From positions 5,136,501-5,200,500 of the forward strand of contig NZ_CP053590.1 of assembly GCF_013365535.1 (NCBI RefSeq): a stretch of 64,000 bases of DNA, in the 5' to 3' direction. Origin of the DNA: Aquimarina sp. TRL1 (GTDB lineage Bacteria > Bacteroidota > Bacteroidia > Flavobacteriales > Flavobacteriaceae). The stretch's first letter is position 1; every line of letters starts with the position of its first letter. Shown one piece after another: positions 46,348-54,955 of this stretch. The notes below the pieces were generated by a model. That model did no database searches. It was not told where the DNA came from and worked only from the letters and a program-made list of their open reading frames with translations. A program made the translations under genes and the position numbers.

Positions 46348-47550
46348 ATGAAAAAAGTACCAACGTTTTTCACTTTATTATTTTTACTATGTCAGCTTAT
46401 CAATGCACAATGCCCCAATGGGGATTGTATTGAAGCTGATATGAATTTTGAACCTGATTCCAGCTTTATCAACAATGCAGATTGGCAAGCCTCTCACGGC
46501 TCGCCTTCTGTTAATCCAGGAACCGCCTGGATGTGGTCGTACAACTCCCGCGGAGAAGGGATTAACTATCACTCGTATAATTTTGTTAAAGGACGACAAT
46601 ACTGTATTACTTTTACTGCCAAAACGGTAGTTCGGGGAGGAGGATTAGCTCATCCTGATGCATTTTTTAAAGTTGTTGCTACGCAAGGAGATGTCATAGG
46701 AGCCGTAACGGGTAGTGGCGGAGGTCCTATTCCTGCTACTCCTAGCCCTAATCAACTTATTGCCAATGAGAACTGGAATGCTACCAGTCCTCCCAGTACA
46801 ACTGTATACACATATACTTTTACTGCTACTGATAATTTTGATAATCTTTGGTTCTATCCTTTTTCTCCTTCCTTACCGGTAGTAGAGCTTAGTCTTCATA
46901 AACTAATTATTTGCGATATCACTCCGCCTCCTTGCAAGGCGAATTTCAAATTAGAGCTCAATGAAATGGGATCTGGTAATACTGCAATTAGTATTTTACC
47001 ACAGACGGTTCCTGCAGGAGCTTCTACCCAATTACAGATTTATAAAAATGGAAGTTTGGTATACAGTGGATTGCCTATTAGTTATATTGCTACTCCTGCC
47101 AACTATACAATATGTATGACAGTAATTCTGAGAGATGGGACCAAATGTCAAAAATGTTTTGATTTTTGTATTGGGAAATGGTCTGAACGCCCTCCCAGAA
47201 CAACATTGCCATCTGAAGTACAATCATCAAAAAGAAAAGCTGATAAAGTTCTTAATTTTCCAGATGCATTGAAGGAGAAGAATTTGCCAAGTGCACAGGA
47301 AGAAGAATCTATCCGGATCGCTCCCAATCCCAGTGATGGTATTTTTTCTATCACCAGTACAATGAATACACCTATACAACAAATCGAAGTATTTAGTCTT
47401 CCTTCTGGAGCCTTATTAAAGGTACTAGACTCTACAAAAAGTAAGCATGGAGTTCTTGATCTATCTAAGCATAAAGAAGGAGTTTATTTTATCAATATTA
47501 CCCTGAACAACGGCAATGTGGTTTCTAAAAAACTAATTATCAAACGTTAA
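46348..47550 (+). CDS. T9SS-secreted protein with type A sorting domain
   Basis: A signal peptide (MKKVPTFFTLLFLLCQLINAQ) begins the 400-residue protein. A cysteine-bearing N-terminal segment leads to a beta-rich region (WASHGSPSVNPGTAWMW-like, VKGRQYCITFTAK, FDNLWFYPFSPS) that resembles a carbohydrate-binding jelly roll. After an Ig-like or PKD-like segment and a charged linker, the C-terminus carries the T9SS type A sorting domain: RIAPNPSDGIFSITS, QQIEVFSLPSGALLKVLD, GVYFINITLNNGNVVSKKLIIK. The protein is exported and then anchored at, or released from, the surface. The exact function is unknown. Confidence 0.85.
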   Translation: MKKVPTFFTLLFLLCQLINAQCPNGDCIEADMNFEPDSSFINNADWQASHGSPSVNPGTAWMWSYNSRGEGINYHSYNFVKGRQYCITFTAKTVVRGGGLAHPDAFFKVVATQGDVIGAVTGSGGGPIPATPSPNQLIANENWNATSPPSTTVYTYTFTATDNFDNLWFYPFSPSLPVVELSLHKLIICDITPPPCKANFKLELNEMGSGNTAISILPQTVPAGASTQLQIYKNGSLVYSGLPISYIATPANYTICMTVILRDGTKCQKCFDFCIGKWSERPPRTTLPSEVQSSKRKADKVLNFPDALKEKNLPSAQEEESIRIAPNPSDGIFSITSTMNTPIQQIEVFSLPSGALLKVLDSTKSKHGVLDLSKHKEGVYFINITLNNGNVVSKKLIIKR

Positions 47551-47580
47551 TTATAAATTAACTACAAACCAGGTTATAAA

Positions 47581-47613
47581 AAAACAGCATCAAAATTAAT
47601 TTGATGCTGTTTT
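47581..47613. terminator. bidirectional terminator
   Basis: A perfect 14-bp stem (47581-47594 with 47600-47613) with a 5-nt loop sits between two convergent genes, with A residues before and T residues after. Confidence 0.88.
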
Positions 47614-47641
47614 TACTTCTATACTTTTATGCCATTGTTTT

Positions 47642-48214
47642 TTATTTCATGACTTTAATATCGACTAATAGTCGCTTAGCGTTTATTGCTTTTAATCGGA
47701 TTGCTCCTTTTTTTCCTTTTGCATTTTCAAAAAGAATTATTTTCCCTTCAAATCCAGATATTCCAATACTCTCCGTATCGTGTGTTATTGTAATATTCTT
47801 TAATGCGCTATCATCTTTAATAGCATCAAAAGCTGTTGCTGTCATGGTCACATTCTCATGTTGTGTTTTAGTTCTGGTTGCTCCAGGAACAGTTACCGAA
47901 TTATTAGAATCATCCGGGCTAGAAAAAGCAATAAAAGCCGAATTACTGACCGATACTAAATCAACAGTTGCTCCTGTAACTTGCGTCAATTCTGCTTCTT
48001 TATATACTTTCCCGGATACTGACGCGAACCATCTTCCTCCTTCTGTATTGCCTTCTAATGCAAATTCTACATCCGTATAACCTATTATAGTTTCTTTTTC
48101 TTCTTCTTTCATGTTTGTAGTTCCATCATCTGAAGAACAAGAAGTACTAGAGATCAAAACTACTGTTACAAAACATATAATATTAGCTGTTCTTGTTAGA
48201 ATTGGGTGCTTCAT
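47642..48214 (-). CDS. hypothetical lipoprotein
   Basis: The 190-residue protein begins with a lipoprotein signal (MKHPILTRTANIICFVTV then VLISSTSC), cysteine near residue 26, followed by a Ser/Asp-rich linker (SSDDGTTNMKEEEKE). The rest is beta-rich without a recognised domain; GNTEGGRWFASVSGKVYKE and MTATAFDAIKDDSALKNITI are notable segments. A similar pattern is common among uncharacterised Bacteroidota surface lipoproteins. It faces the T9SS gene tail to tail. Confidence 0.65.
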   Translation of the reverse strand: MKHPILTRTANIICFVTVVLISSTSCSSDDGTTNMKEEEKETIIGYTDVEFALEGNTEGGRWFASVSGKVYKEAELTQVTGATVDLVSVSNSAFIAFSSPDDSNNSVTVPGATRTKTQHENVTMTATAFDAIKDDSALKNITITHDTESIGISGFEGKIILFENAKGKKGAIRLKAINAKRLLVDIKVMK

Positions 48215-48394
48215 AATATTTATAATTAAAGATTTCTTTTGTGTATTTTTATTCTTTCTTTTCAGAATCTCAAGAGATGTTAATCTATTTTTTTGGGGTT
48301 ACTTAAGTTGTTATCGAATCTATTTTATAAGACCGACACTAGACATCAAATATATAGTGCTTTTCTTTTTATTAAAACAAGAGCTTATGTTTAT

Positions 48395-48441
48395 TTATAA
48401 ATAAACACCTACACCTTTTTATAAATAAACACCTACACCTT
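48395..48441. repeat. tandem direct repeat, 24-bp period, two copies
   Basis: The 23-nt unit TTTATAAATAAACACCTACA plus CCT occurs at 48395-48417 and again at 48419-48441 in the 389-bp spacer between the lipoprotein and FG-GAP genes. The spacer has no other gene. Confidence 0.7.
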
Positions 48442-48504
48442 ATTCAAAAAAACAAAAATTAAAAACCTGATTAACAACAGCTTAAAACCAATTCCGTTCA
48501 CAAC

Positions 48505-48532
48505 AAAGGTCAGATGAAATCATCTGACCTTT
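48505..48532. terminator. terminator of the FG-GAP repeat gene
   Basis: A perfect 12-bp stem (48505-48516 with 48521-48532) with an AAAT loop. A second, weaker hairpin (CTGTTTTT/AAAAACAG near 48550-48571) lies closer to the gene. Both lie downstream of the minus-strand gene at 48604. Confidence 0.7.
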
Positions 48533-48603
48533 CACGGGAAAATTAGCCCTGTTTTTATCTACAAAAACAGCAAAATATGTCTTTTATCCAAATGATTATC
48601 TGA

Positions 48604-51600
48604 TCATTTTTTAACTAATTTATTGGTAACGAGTAATACTCCATGCTTATCGTATACAGAAACCATATAGAGTCCCGGAGGCATTTTGGTCAGGCTCATT
48701 TGTTGTATCTGTTGTTGCTTTTCTAGTTTTTGTCCCCGCACCAGATTTCCAGTGAGGTCATATATTTTTATAGAATACGCATTTGATATTTGTCTTGTAT
48801 CAATCCGGATATTATTTGTTGCCGGATTCGGGAATATTTCTACCTGAGGTTTTTCTCCAATATGTATTCCTTCTGTAGAAATTACTGCTCCATTTTTGCA
48901 ATATCCATATGTGAAGAATTGATTTGTTTCTACCCAAGGGGTTCCTACTGCAAGCTTGAACTTGTAAATTTTACCTTGTTCCAGGCTTCCGGGAGTCACC
49001 AAATCATTAATAGCAATCCCATCTGGCACAGTACAATCTGTACAAATCCAATCAGAAAACAGAGGAGTCCCTACCAAAGTCCAGGATGTCAGATCAAATT
49101 CAGCAATTTCTAAGAAATAACGATTTTCACAAGAGCTGGCAGCTCCATTTACTATAATTTTATCTCCTGGACAATATCCATGTACTGCTGTTTCTCCATA
49201 ATATGAAGGAAATTGATTAATTCCATATCCTCCTATAAAATCTGCTTCTGCAAAAGGACCTCCCAGGCAACACCCTTCACTGGTAAATTGAGCTGCTTTG
49301 GTTCTTATATGTAACCCGGAACCATTCCAGTTTTGACCTACAAACACTAAATCCGTATTGCTGCTGTCTGCTACATCAGCTGCTATTACCGGATACTCTA
49401 ACACTCCTGCTCCATCTCCCTGCAACTCATGATAATGTGTCCAGCTACCATTACCATTGGACAGTTTTGTGCGAATAAACAATGCATCTGCACAACCCCA
49501 ATTTCTTCCTACAAAAGCAATATCCATTAAGCAATCACCATTAAAATCTCCTGTTAGTGTCGGGTAACTATGCACTCCTATTCCATCTCCCTGTATATCC
49601 GATTTATGAGTCCAGGTCCCATCACCATTAGACAGTTTCGTACGGATATTTAAACCTGCACCACTCCAATTTTGACCAATAAACACCAAATCATCCTTCC
49701 CATCTCCATTCACATCTCCCATATGTGATGGATAGGTATGTACGCCTGCTCCATCTCCTAATATGGCAGAAGTATGCGTCCAGGTTCCATCTCCATTGGA
49801 TAGTTTGGTACGAACATTTAATCCTGTACCACTCCAGTTTTGGCCTACAAATACTAAATCAGCTTTCCCATCTCCATTCACATCTCCCATATGTGATGGA
49901 TGGGTATGCACACTAACACCATCTCCCTGTACATTTGATATTGCTGTCCAGGTACCGTCTCCATTAGACAATTTTGTACGGATATTTAAACCTGCACCAC
50001 TCCAGTTCTGACCTACAAACACCAAATCAGCTTTCCCATCTCCATTAACATCTCCTATATGTGATGGATAGGTATGTACCCCAATTCCATCCCCTAGTAT
50101 GTCTGATACTGCTGTCCAGGTCCCATCTCCATTGGATAGTTTGGTACGGACATTCAATCCTGCACCACTCCAGTTCTGACCTACAAATACCAAATCAGCT
50201 TTCCCATCTCCATTAACATCTCCCACATGCGTAGGATACGTATGCACACCAATGCCATCCCCCAGTACGTCAGATGTTGCGGTCCAGGTACCGTCTCCAT
50301 TAGATAGTTTGGTACGGACATTCAATCCTGCGCCACTCCAATTTTGACCTACGAAAATAAGGTCTTGTTTTCCATCTCCATTCGCATCTCCTGTAAGAGT
50401 CGGGTAGGTATGTACTCCCGCTCCATCTCCTAACACATCAGACATTGGAAGATAATTAACAGCTTCTACCACTTCCTCGCAAGGCTCTTCTTCTTCGCAA
50501 GGGTAATACGCCAAGTATTTGGTTAGATGAACTCCATCTTTTTTCAAATAATGATATGTCTTCACTTCTCCATTTGATGCTCTGACATTTATATAATATC
50601 CCGCTTCTGTAATTTCCTTGGTTTTTTGCACTTTTTTCCGCCAGTTGCGATGTTTATCTCCTGTTACTGTTTGTAAATAATTACACGCCTCATCTCTAAA
50701 AATACTATTGTCTATTTTTACATAGATTTCTGCTCGCTTGCGTTTCCATAATCCGCTAGGTTGCCGTTTCCAGGAATGTGAATAACTTTTAATCGCCTGG
50801 TATGCAAATTCTATATGCTCTACAAACCACATTTTACAAGCTAACAGATAATCTCCTGAAGAGGAATCCCCTGTTACTGAAAATTCTACCGGAGCTCCAC
50901 AAACAATATCATTAACACTTACTGTTGTCGTATCCGATAATACTCTTTCTGTACCATCATGATCTGTAAATGTAATTGTAGTAGTGATCGTTTTGGTTCC
51001 TAAGGTCGTATATGTATGACTCAAATTAATATTAGAAACACTGGTATGTGTCTCTATGGGAGAACCATCTCCCCAATCAACTTTGATTTCATCCGCAGTA
51101 TACAATGACTGTGACCAGCAATAAGGAGCGCAATCCTCATCATCGCTGTGAACAAACTTATCTAATGCAACCCGTAATCCTTTTCTATACACTTCGCATA
51201 CGCCTGAACTTACTGATGCTGAAGATTCGTAATATGTATCTTCTCCTACATATACTGTACTTTTCTGAAATGTAAACTTCTTGGACAATAATTTAGTCCC
51301 TTCTTGCTTTAATACCTTTTCCGGAAGCTTATCTCCTCCCCGTTCTTCTTTCCTTAGTGTTTCTAATAGATGTAGTTTTGTTTTAGGGGTTTTGATTGTC
51401 ATATTTTCAGACAATTTTGTATAGACATACTCCCCTATCCCAATCTCACTGTATTGATTATATAGTGTCTTAGCAATATCATCTCCATGAATATCCTTGG
51501 CATAGATTGCTTCCAATTCTTTTTCTGTGAAAGCTCCATCCAACCAATTGTAAGTAGTATTAAACCAGGTTCTATATGAAATATACCCTGGAAACATCGC

Positions 51601-51849
51601 TTCTATTTTATCTAACCCTTCATCAATATCTCTTTGATCTGCCCATTTTTCCAGGTATTGATAAAAACTGCGATACTGTTCAATATCTTCAAAAAATAAG
51701 ATATTGTAGGTCGTATCAAATTTGGGCATTCCATCGATACGCGTATTTTCCTCTTGCGTTGTTTCTGAACTTTTCAAACCTTCCCAGGAAAAAGCACTGC
51801 AAAACACAGATAGTGTCATCAATAATGTAAAAAGTCGTTTTTTCTTCAT
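48604..51849 (-). CDS. T9SS-secreted FG-GAP/VCBS-repeat protein with PKD domain
   Basis: The 1081-residue protein has a signal peptide (MKKKRLFTLLMTLSVFCSAFS), an N-terminal region of unknown fold (about 40-240), a PKD domain (DEIKVDWGDGSPIETHTSV and FTDHDGTERVL, about 255-315), a basic and aromatic central segment, then seven 56-residue repeats (about 467-855) with the core DVNGDGKADLVFVGQNWSG and VRTKLSNGDGTWT, an Asp-rich Ca-binding motif typical of FG-GAP/VCBS beta-propeller blades. The last about 80 residues form a T9SS type A sorting domain (VEIFPNPATNNIRIDT, GLYMVSVYDKHGVLL). It probably acts at the cell surface, possibly in binding or adhesion. Confidence 0.88.
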   Translation of the reverse strand: MKKKRLFTLLMTLSVFCSAFSWEGLKSSETTQEENTRIDGMPKFDTTYNILFFEDIEQYRSFYQYLEKWADQRDIDEGLDKIEAMFPGYISYRTWFNTTYNWLDGAFTEKELEAIYAKDIHGDDIAKTLYNQYSEIGIGEYVYTKLSENMTIKTPKTKLHLLETLRKEERGGDKLPEKVLKQEGTKLLSKKFTFQKSTVYVGEDTYYESSASVSSGVCEVYRKGLRVALDKFVHSDDEDCAPYCWSQSLYTADEIKVDWGDGSPIETHTSVSNINLSHTYTTLGTKTITTTITFTDHDGTERVLSDTTTVSVNDIVCGAPVEFSVTGDSSSGDYLLACKMWFVEHIEFAYQAIKSYSHSWKRQPSGLWKRKRAEIYVKIDNSIFRDEACNYLQTVTGDKHRNWRKKVQKTKEITEAGYYINVRASNGEVKTYHYLKKDGVHLTKYLAYYPCEEEEPCEEVVEAVNYLPMSDVLGDGAGVHTYPTLTGDANGDGKQDLIFVGQNWSGAGLNVRTKLSNGDGTWTATSDVLGDGIGVHTYPTHVGDVNGDGKADLVFVGQNWSGAGLNVRTKLSNGDGTWTAVSDILGDGIGVHTYPSHIGDVNGDGKADLVFVGQNWSGAGLNIRTKLSNGDGTWTAISNVQGDGVSVHTHPSHMGDVNGDGKADLVFVGQNWSGTGLNVRTKLSNGDGTWTHTSAILGDGAGVHTYPSHMGDVNGDGKDDLVFIGQNWSGAGLNIRTKLSNGDGTWTHKSDIQGDGIGVHSYPTLTGDFNGDCLMDIAFVGRNWGCADALFIRTKLSNGNGSWTHYHELQGDGAGVLEYPVIAADVADSSNTDLVFVGQNWNGSGLHIRTKAAQFTSEGCCLGGPFAEADFIGGYGINQFPSYYGETAVHGYCPGDKIIVNGAASSCENRYFLEIAEFDLTSWTLVGTPLFSDWICTDCTVPDGIAINDLVTPGSLEQGKIYKFKLAVGTPWVETNQFFTYGYCKNGAVISTEGIHIGEKPQVEIFPNPATNNIRIDTRQISNAYSIKIYDLTGNLVRGQKLEKQQQIQQMSLTKMPPGLYMVSVYDKHGVLLVTNKLVKK
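49290..50450 (-). repeat. internal 168-bp tandem repeats in the FG-GAP gene
   Basis: Seven tandem copies of a 168-bp (56-codon) unit lie here. The central five copies are near identical at DNA level, differing by scattered bases, while the copies at both ends are more diverged. This is a hotspot for recombination and copy-number change. Confidence 0.85.
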
Positions 51850-52193
51850 ACTTGCATTGTTTAGCTGTTATTAAATAGCACAATAAGGCTTATGTGATTC
51901 CTTATCATTCTTAAGACCTTATATTTTCGATTCATTACCCTTGTGCTTAAAAAAAAATAATTTTTTAAACTATTTAGTAACACATACAAAAATTCAGATC
52001 TTCGACTTTATATACACTAGGTTGTTTTTTGTTACCCCTGCCATGCAAACATCAAAAAAATATCTTCAAATTTCACTCAAATAATACCCCTGGAAAACGT
52101 TTTAAATTGTTAAAATACTTTCCTATGCGTAACATAAACTTTGTTAATGCTACTTATAGTAGCACCCTATATGGTGATCTTGAACAAAATACA

Positions 52194-52484
52194 ATGAAGT
52201 TCACATCAATTCTTTTCATCTTAGTTACTCTCTCTTTTGAAGTTTTGCATTGTTATGCTCAACAGCATAAAAAAGCGATCGCCTCCATTGCAAATCAAAA
52301 TGTGAATACGCTTCTTCTGAATAAATGGCTTTATATTAAATCGATTTCTACAGTTAATCGAAAAAGAGGATATGTTGAACATTCCGGAGAAACTGATACA
52401 GGTAAGAACAATTCTCCTACCAATTATGCACTTTATAAGTTTGCTGTTACTAAAAACTATTATTTCAATATAACCTTCACATAA
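52194..52484 (+). CDS. small exported hypothetical protein
   Basis: The ATG at 52194 gives a signal peptide (MKFTSILFILVTLSFEVLHC then YAQQ) and a mature part of about 70 residues with NVNTLLLNKWLYIKSISTVNR, which recalls the first strand of lipocalin-like domains (L..KW..). It is much shorter than a full lipocalin and may be truncated. It ends 12 bp before the hydrolase gene and probably shares its transcript. An upstream in-frame ATG at 52029 would delete the signal peptide advantage and is not chosen. Confidence 0.45.
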   Translation: MKFTSILFILVTLSFEVLHCYAQQHKKAIASIANQNVNTLLLNKWLYIKSISTVNRKRGYVEHSGETDTGKNNSPTNYALYKFAVTKNYYFNITFT

Positions 52485-52496
52485 AAAACGTATAAA

Positions 52497-54218
52497 ATGA
52501 AATTAATCGCATGGCTTCTTATCTTTCTTATTGGAGGGTGTAATTCTTCTACCAAAACAACAAATGTTAATGAATACACTATTGAAGATATTCTGATCAA
52601 AACCGAAGATGGAGGAATAATTTCGGGAATACTAGCGCGAAAAAAAGGAGATATGACTCCTAGACCTACCATTTTACAATACACCATCTATGTACGAGAT
52701 ACGGGAAGGGATCTAAAAACACTAAAACAGGCTGTAGATCATGGTTATAATGCTGTTATTGCATATACCAGAGGAAAAAGATTTAGTCCGGGTAAAATAT
52801 TACCGTATGAACATGATGCAACTGATTCTTATACTGTAATTGACTGGATCAGTAAACAACAATGGTGTGATGGGCGAATTGGGATGTACGGTGGTAGTTA
52901 TAATGGTTTTACACAATGGGCAGCTACTAAAAAGCTACATCCTGCCTTAAAAACCATCGTACCATATGTAGCAAACAGACCTGGTTTGGGACTGCCTATG
53001 GAAAATAATGTTTTTATAAATCCTAACTATGAATGGTCTTTTTATGTAGGTAATAATAAATACCTGGATACAATTGTAGGAAATGATAGACAGCGGTTTA
53101 GAAATATGCAAAATCGCTGGTGGGAAACAGGAGTCGCCTATAATAAACTGGATAGTATCGACGGCACACCTAATCCTTTATTTCAAAGATGGATCCAGCA
53201 CCCTTCTTTTGATGAATATTGGCAAAATATGGCTCCTTACAAAGAAGATTTTTCAAAAATTACAATTCCAGTATTATCAATTGATGGTTATTATAATGAT
53301 TCACAAAATTCAGGATTATATTACATAAGAGAACACTATAAATACAACCCCAATGCAGAACACTATTTGATCATTGGTCCTTATGGACATTTTGGAGCAC
53401 AACGAAATGGTGCTAAAGAAATCAATGGCTATAGTGTAGATAAAGATGCCCTCATCGATACAAATAAAATTACCTATCAATGGTTTGATTATATTTTCAA
53501 AAAGGGTAAAAAACCAACAATATTAAAAGATAAAATCAACTATCAGGTAATGGGAGCTAATCAATGGCGAAGTGCTTCTTCTATCAATAAAATGAATAAC
53601 GATCACCTAAAATTATATCTTACTGCTAGTCCTCTCGGGACATTTTATAGTTTAAAGAAAAGTAAACCTGTGACAAATAACTTTCTATATCAAGAGGTTG
53701 ACTTTGCTGATAGGGAAACATCGAATAACAACTATTATCCTGATCCAATTATAAGTGATGAAATTGATTCTAGTAATGGATTTAATTTCATTAGTGCCCC
53801 TCTGGAAAAACCACTATTAGTTAATGGTTCGTTTATTGGGAAACTATACGCTAGTAGTAATAAAAAAGATTTTGATTTTGGCGTAACCCTTTATGAAGTA
53901 ATGCCCAATGGGACTTATTTTCATTTATCCTATATTGTCGGAAGAGCCAGCTATGCTAATGATATAACCCAAAGAAAGCTATTGACACCGAATAAAATTG
54001 AAGAAATCCCTTTCACTAATACTCACCTCGTTAGTAAACAATTACAAAAAGGAAGTCGATTATTAATTCATCTAAACATTAATAAAAATCCATTTTCTGA
54101 ATTAAATTACGGAACCGGGAAAGAGGTTACTACAGAAACAATTACAGACGCAACCTCTCCTCTAAAAATAAAGTGGTACACTCATAGCTATGTAGAGATT
54201 CCTGTATGGATTGAATAA
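52497..54218 (+). CDS. CocE/NonD family hydrolase lipoprotein (S15-like)
   Basis: The 573-residue protein has a lipobox LIGGC at Cys15. An alpha/beta hydrolase domain carries the nucleophile in GMYGGSYNGFTQW (Ser134), an acid in GYYNDSQNSG (Asp268), and His in GPYGHFG (His298). The C-terminal jelly-roll (about 350-573) with PLLVNGSFIGKLYASSN and FDFGVTLYEV is typical of the X-Pro dipeptidyl peptidase/CocE group. Substrates in the family include peptides, acyl esters and antibiotics; nothing here fixes the substrate. It is anchored at the membrane and follows the small exported gene. Confidence 0.9.
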   Translation: MKLIAWLLIFLIGGCNSSTKTTNVNEYTIEDILIKTEDGGIISGILARKKGDMTPRPTILQYTIYVRDTGRDLKTLKQAVDHGYNAVIAYTRGKRFSPGKILPYEHDATDSYTVIDWISKQQWCDGRIGMYGGSYNGFTQWAATKKLHPALKTIVPYVANRPGLGLPMENNVFINPNYEWSFYVGNNKYLDTIVGNDRQRFRNMQNRWWETGVAYNKLDSIDGTPNPLFQRWIQHPSFDEYWQNMAPYKEDFSKITIPVLSIDGYYNDSQNSGLYYIREHYKYNPNAEHYLIIGPYGHFGAQRNGAKEINGYSVDKDALIDTNKITYQWFDYIFKKGKKPTILKDKINYQVMGANQWRSASSINKMNNDHLKLYLTASPLGTFYSLKKSKPVTNNFLYQEVDFADRETSNNNYYPDPIISDEIDSSNGFNFISAPLEKPLLVNGSFIGKLYASSNKKDFDFGVTLYEVMPNGTYFHLSYIVGRASYANDITQRKLLTPNKIEEIPFTNTHLVSKQLQKGSRLLIHLNINKNPFSELNYGTGKEVTTETITDATSPLKIKWYTHSYVEIPVWIE

Positions 54219-54310
54219 TATAAATGTGCTTACGGCTAAGTAATATTCAATACTTTTGTGCATTATGAAACGATCATAATTACCTATAGTAAACTAGTAT
54301 TTTATTTATT

Positions 54311-54709
54311 ATGAAAGAAGTTGATAAAATAGCATTTATCGAAATAAAAGACGGGCAGATTCTGAGTACGCGTTCTAAAGGAAAAAATACATTCTACATC
54401 CCTGGAGGAAAAAGAGAAACGGGAGAAACAGATCAACAAACACTTATCAGAGAAATTTCTGAAGAGTTGAGTGTCACAATTCATCCGGATTCTCTTAATT
54501 ATATTGGAACATTTAAAGCACAATCAGATGGTGCTGCAAAAGGAGTTATTGTAAAAATGACTTGTTATAGTGCCACCTATTCCGGAGAGCTAAAAGCGGC
54601 TAGTGAAATAGACGAAATTCGTTGGCTTTCGTATCAGGATATGAATATTATTTCGGCTGTGGATCAAAAAATTTTTACTTTTCTAAAAGAAAAAGGATTG
54701 CTCAACTAA
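54311..54709 (+). CDS. Nudix hydrolase
   Basis: The 132-residue protein has a complete Nudix box at about residues 33-55: GGKRETGETDQQTLIREISE then EL (G-x5-E-x7-R-E-x2-E-E). The start KEVDKIAFIEIKDGQILSTRSKGKNTFYIPGG leads into it. Such enzymes hydrolyse nucleoside diphosphate derivatives with Mg. The exact substrate is not evident. It is monocistronic, with a terminator about 190 bp downstream shared with the convergent peptidase. Confidence 0.92.
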   Translation: MKEVDKIAFIEIKDGQILSTRSKGKNTFYIPGGKRETGETDQQTLIREISEELSVTIHPDSLNYIGTFKAQSDGAAKGVIVKMTCYSATYSGELKAASEIDEIRWLSYQDMNIISAVDQKIFTFLKEKGLLN

Positions 54710-54895
54710 ATAATTCGCTATTCATAAAGTTAATCCTAACTCCCTCTACAACAAAGTAATATTTATTATAGAGGTATTAAACGTTAAAAAAATCATAGGC
54801 TCACCAAACCTGAAGAAAAAAGGAATTCTGTTATTATTCCTTACAGTTATCTATAGTTCAATTGTATTCTTTTCCTTTATAAAGGAAAGAATACT

Positions 54896-54925
54896 AAAAA
54901 AGGAGTATCTTCAGATACTCCTTTT
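54896..54925. terminator. bidirectional terminator
   Basis: AAGGAGTATCT (54900-54910) and AGATACTCCTT (54913-54923) form an 11-bp hairpin with A and T runs on both sides, between the Nudix gene and the minus-strand M16 gene. A second small palindrome (TCCTTTATAAAGGA) precedes it near 54873. Confidence 0.8.
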
Positions 54926-54955
54926 CTTATACTAAATTACCGAAATGTGGTTCGA

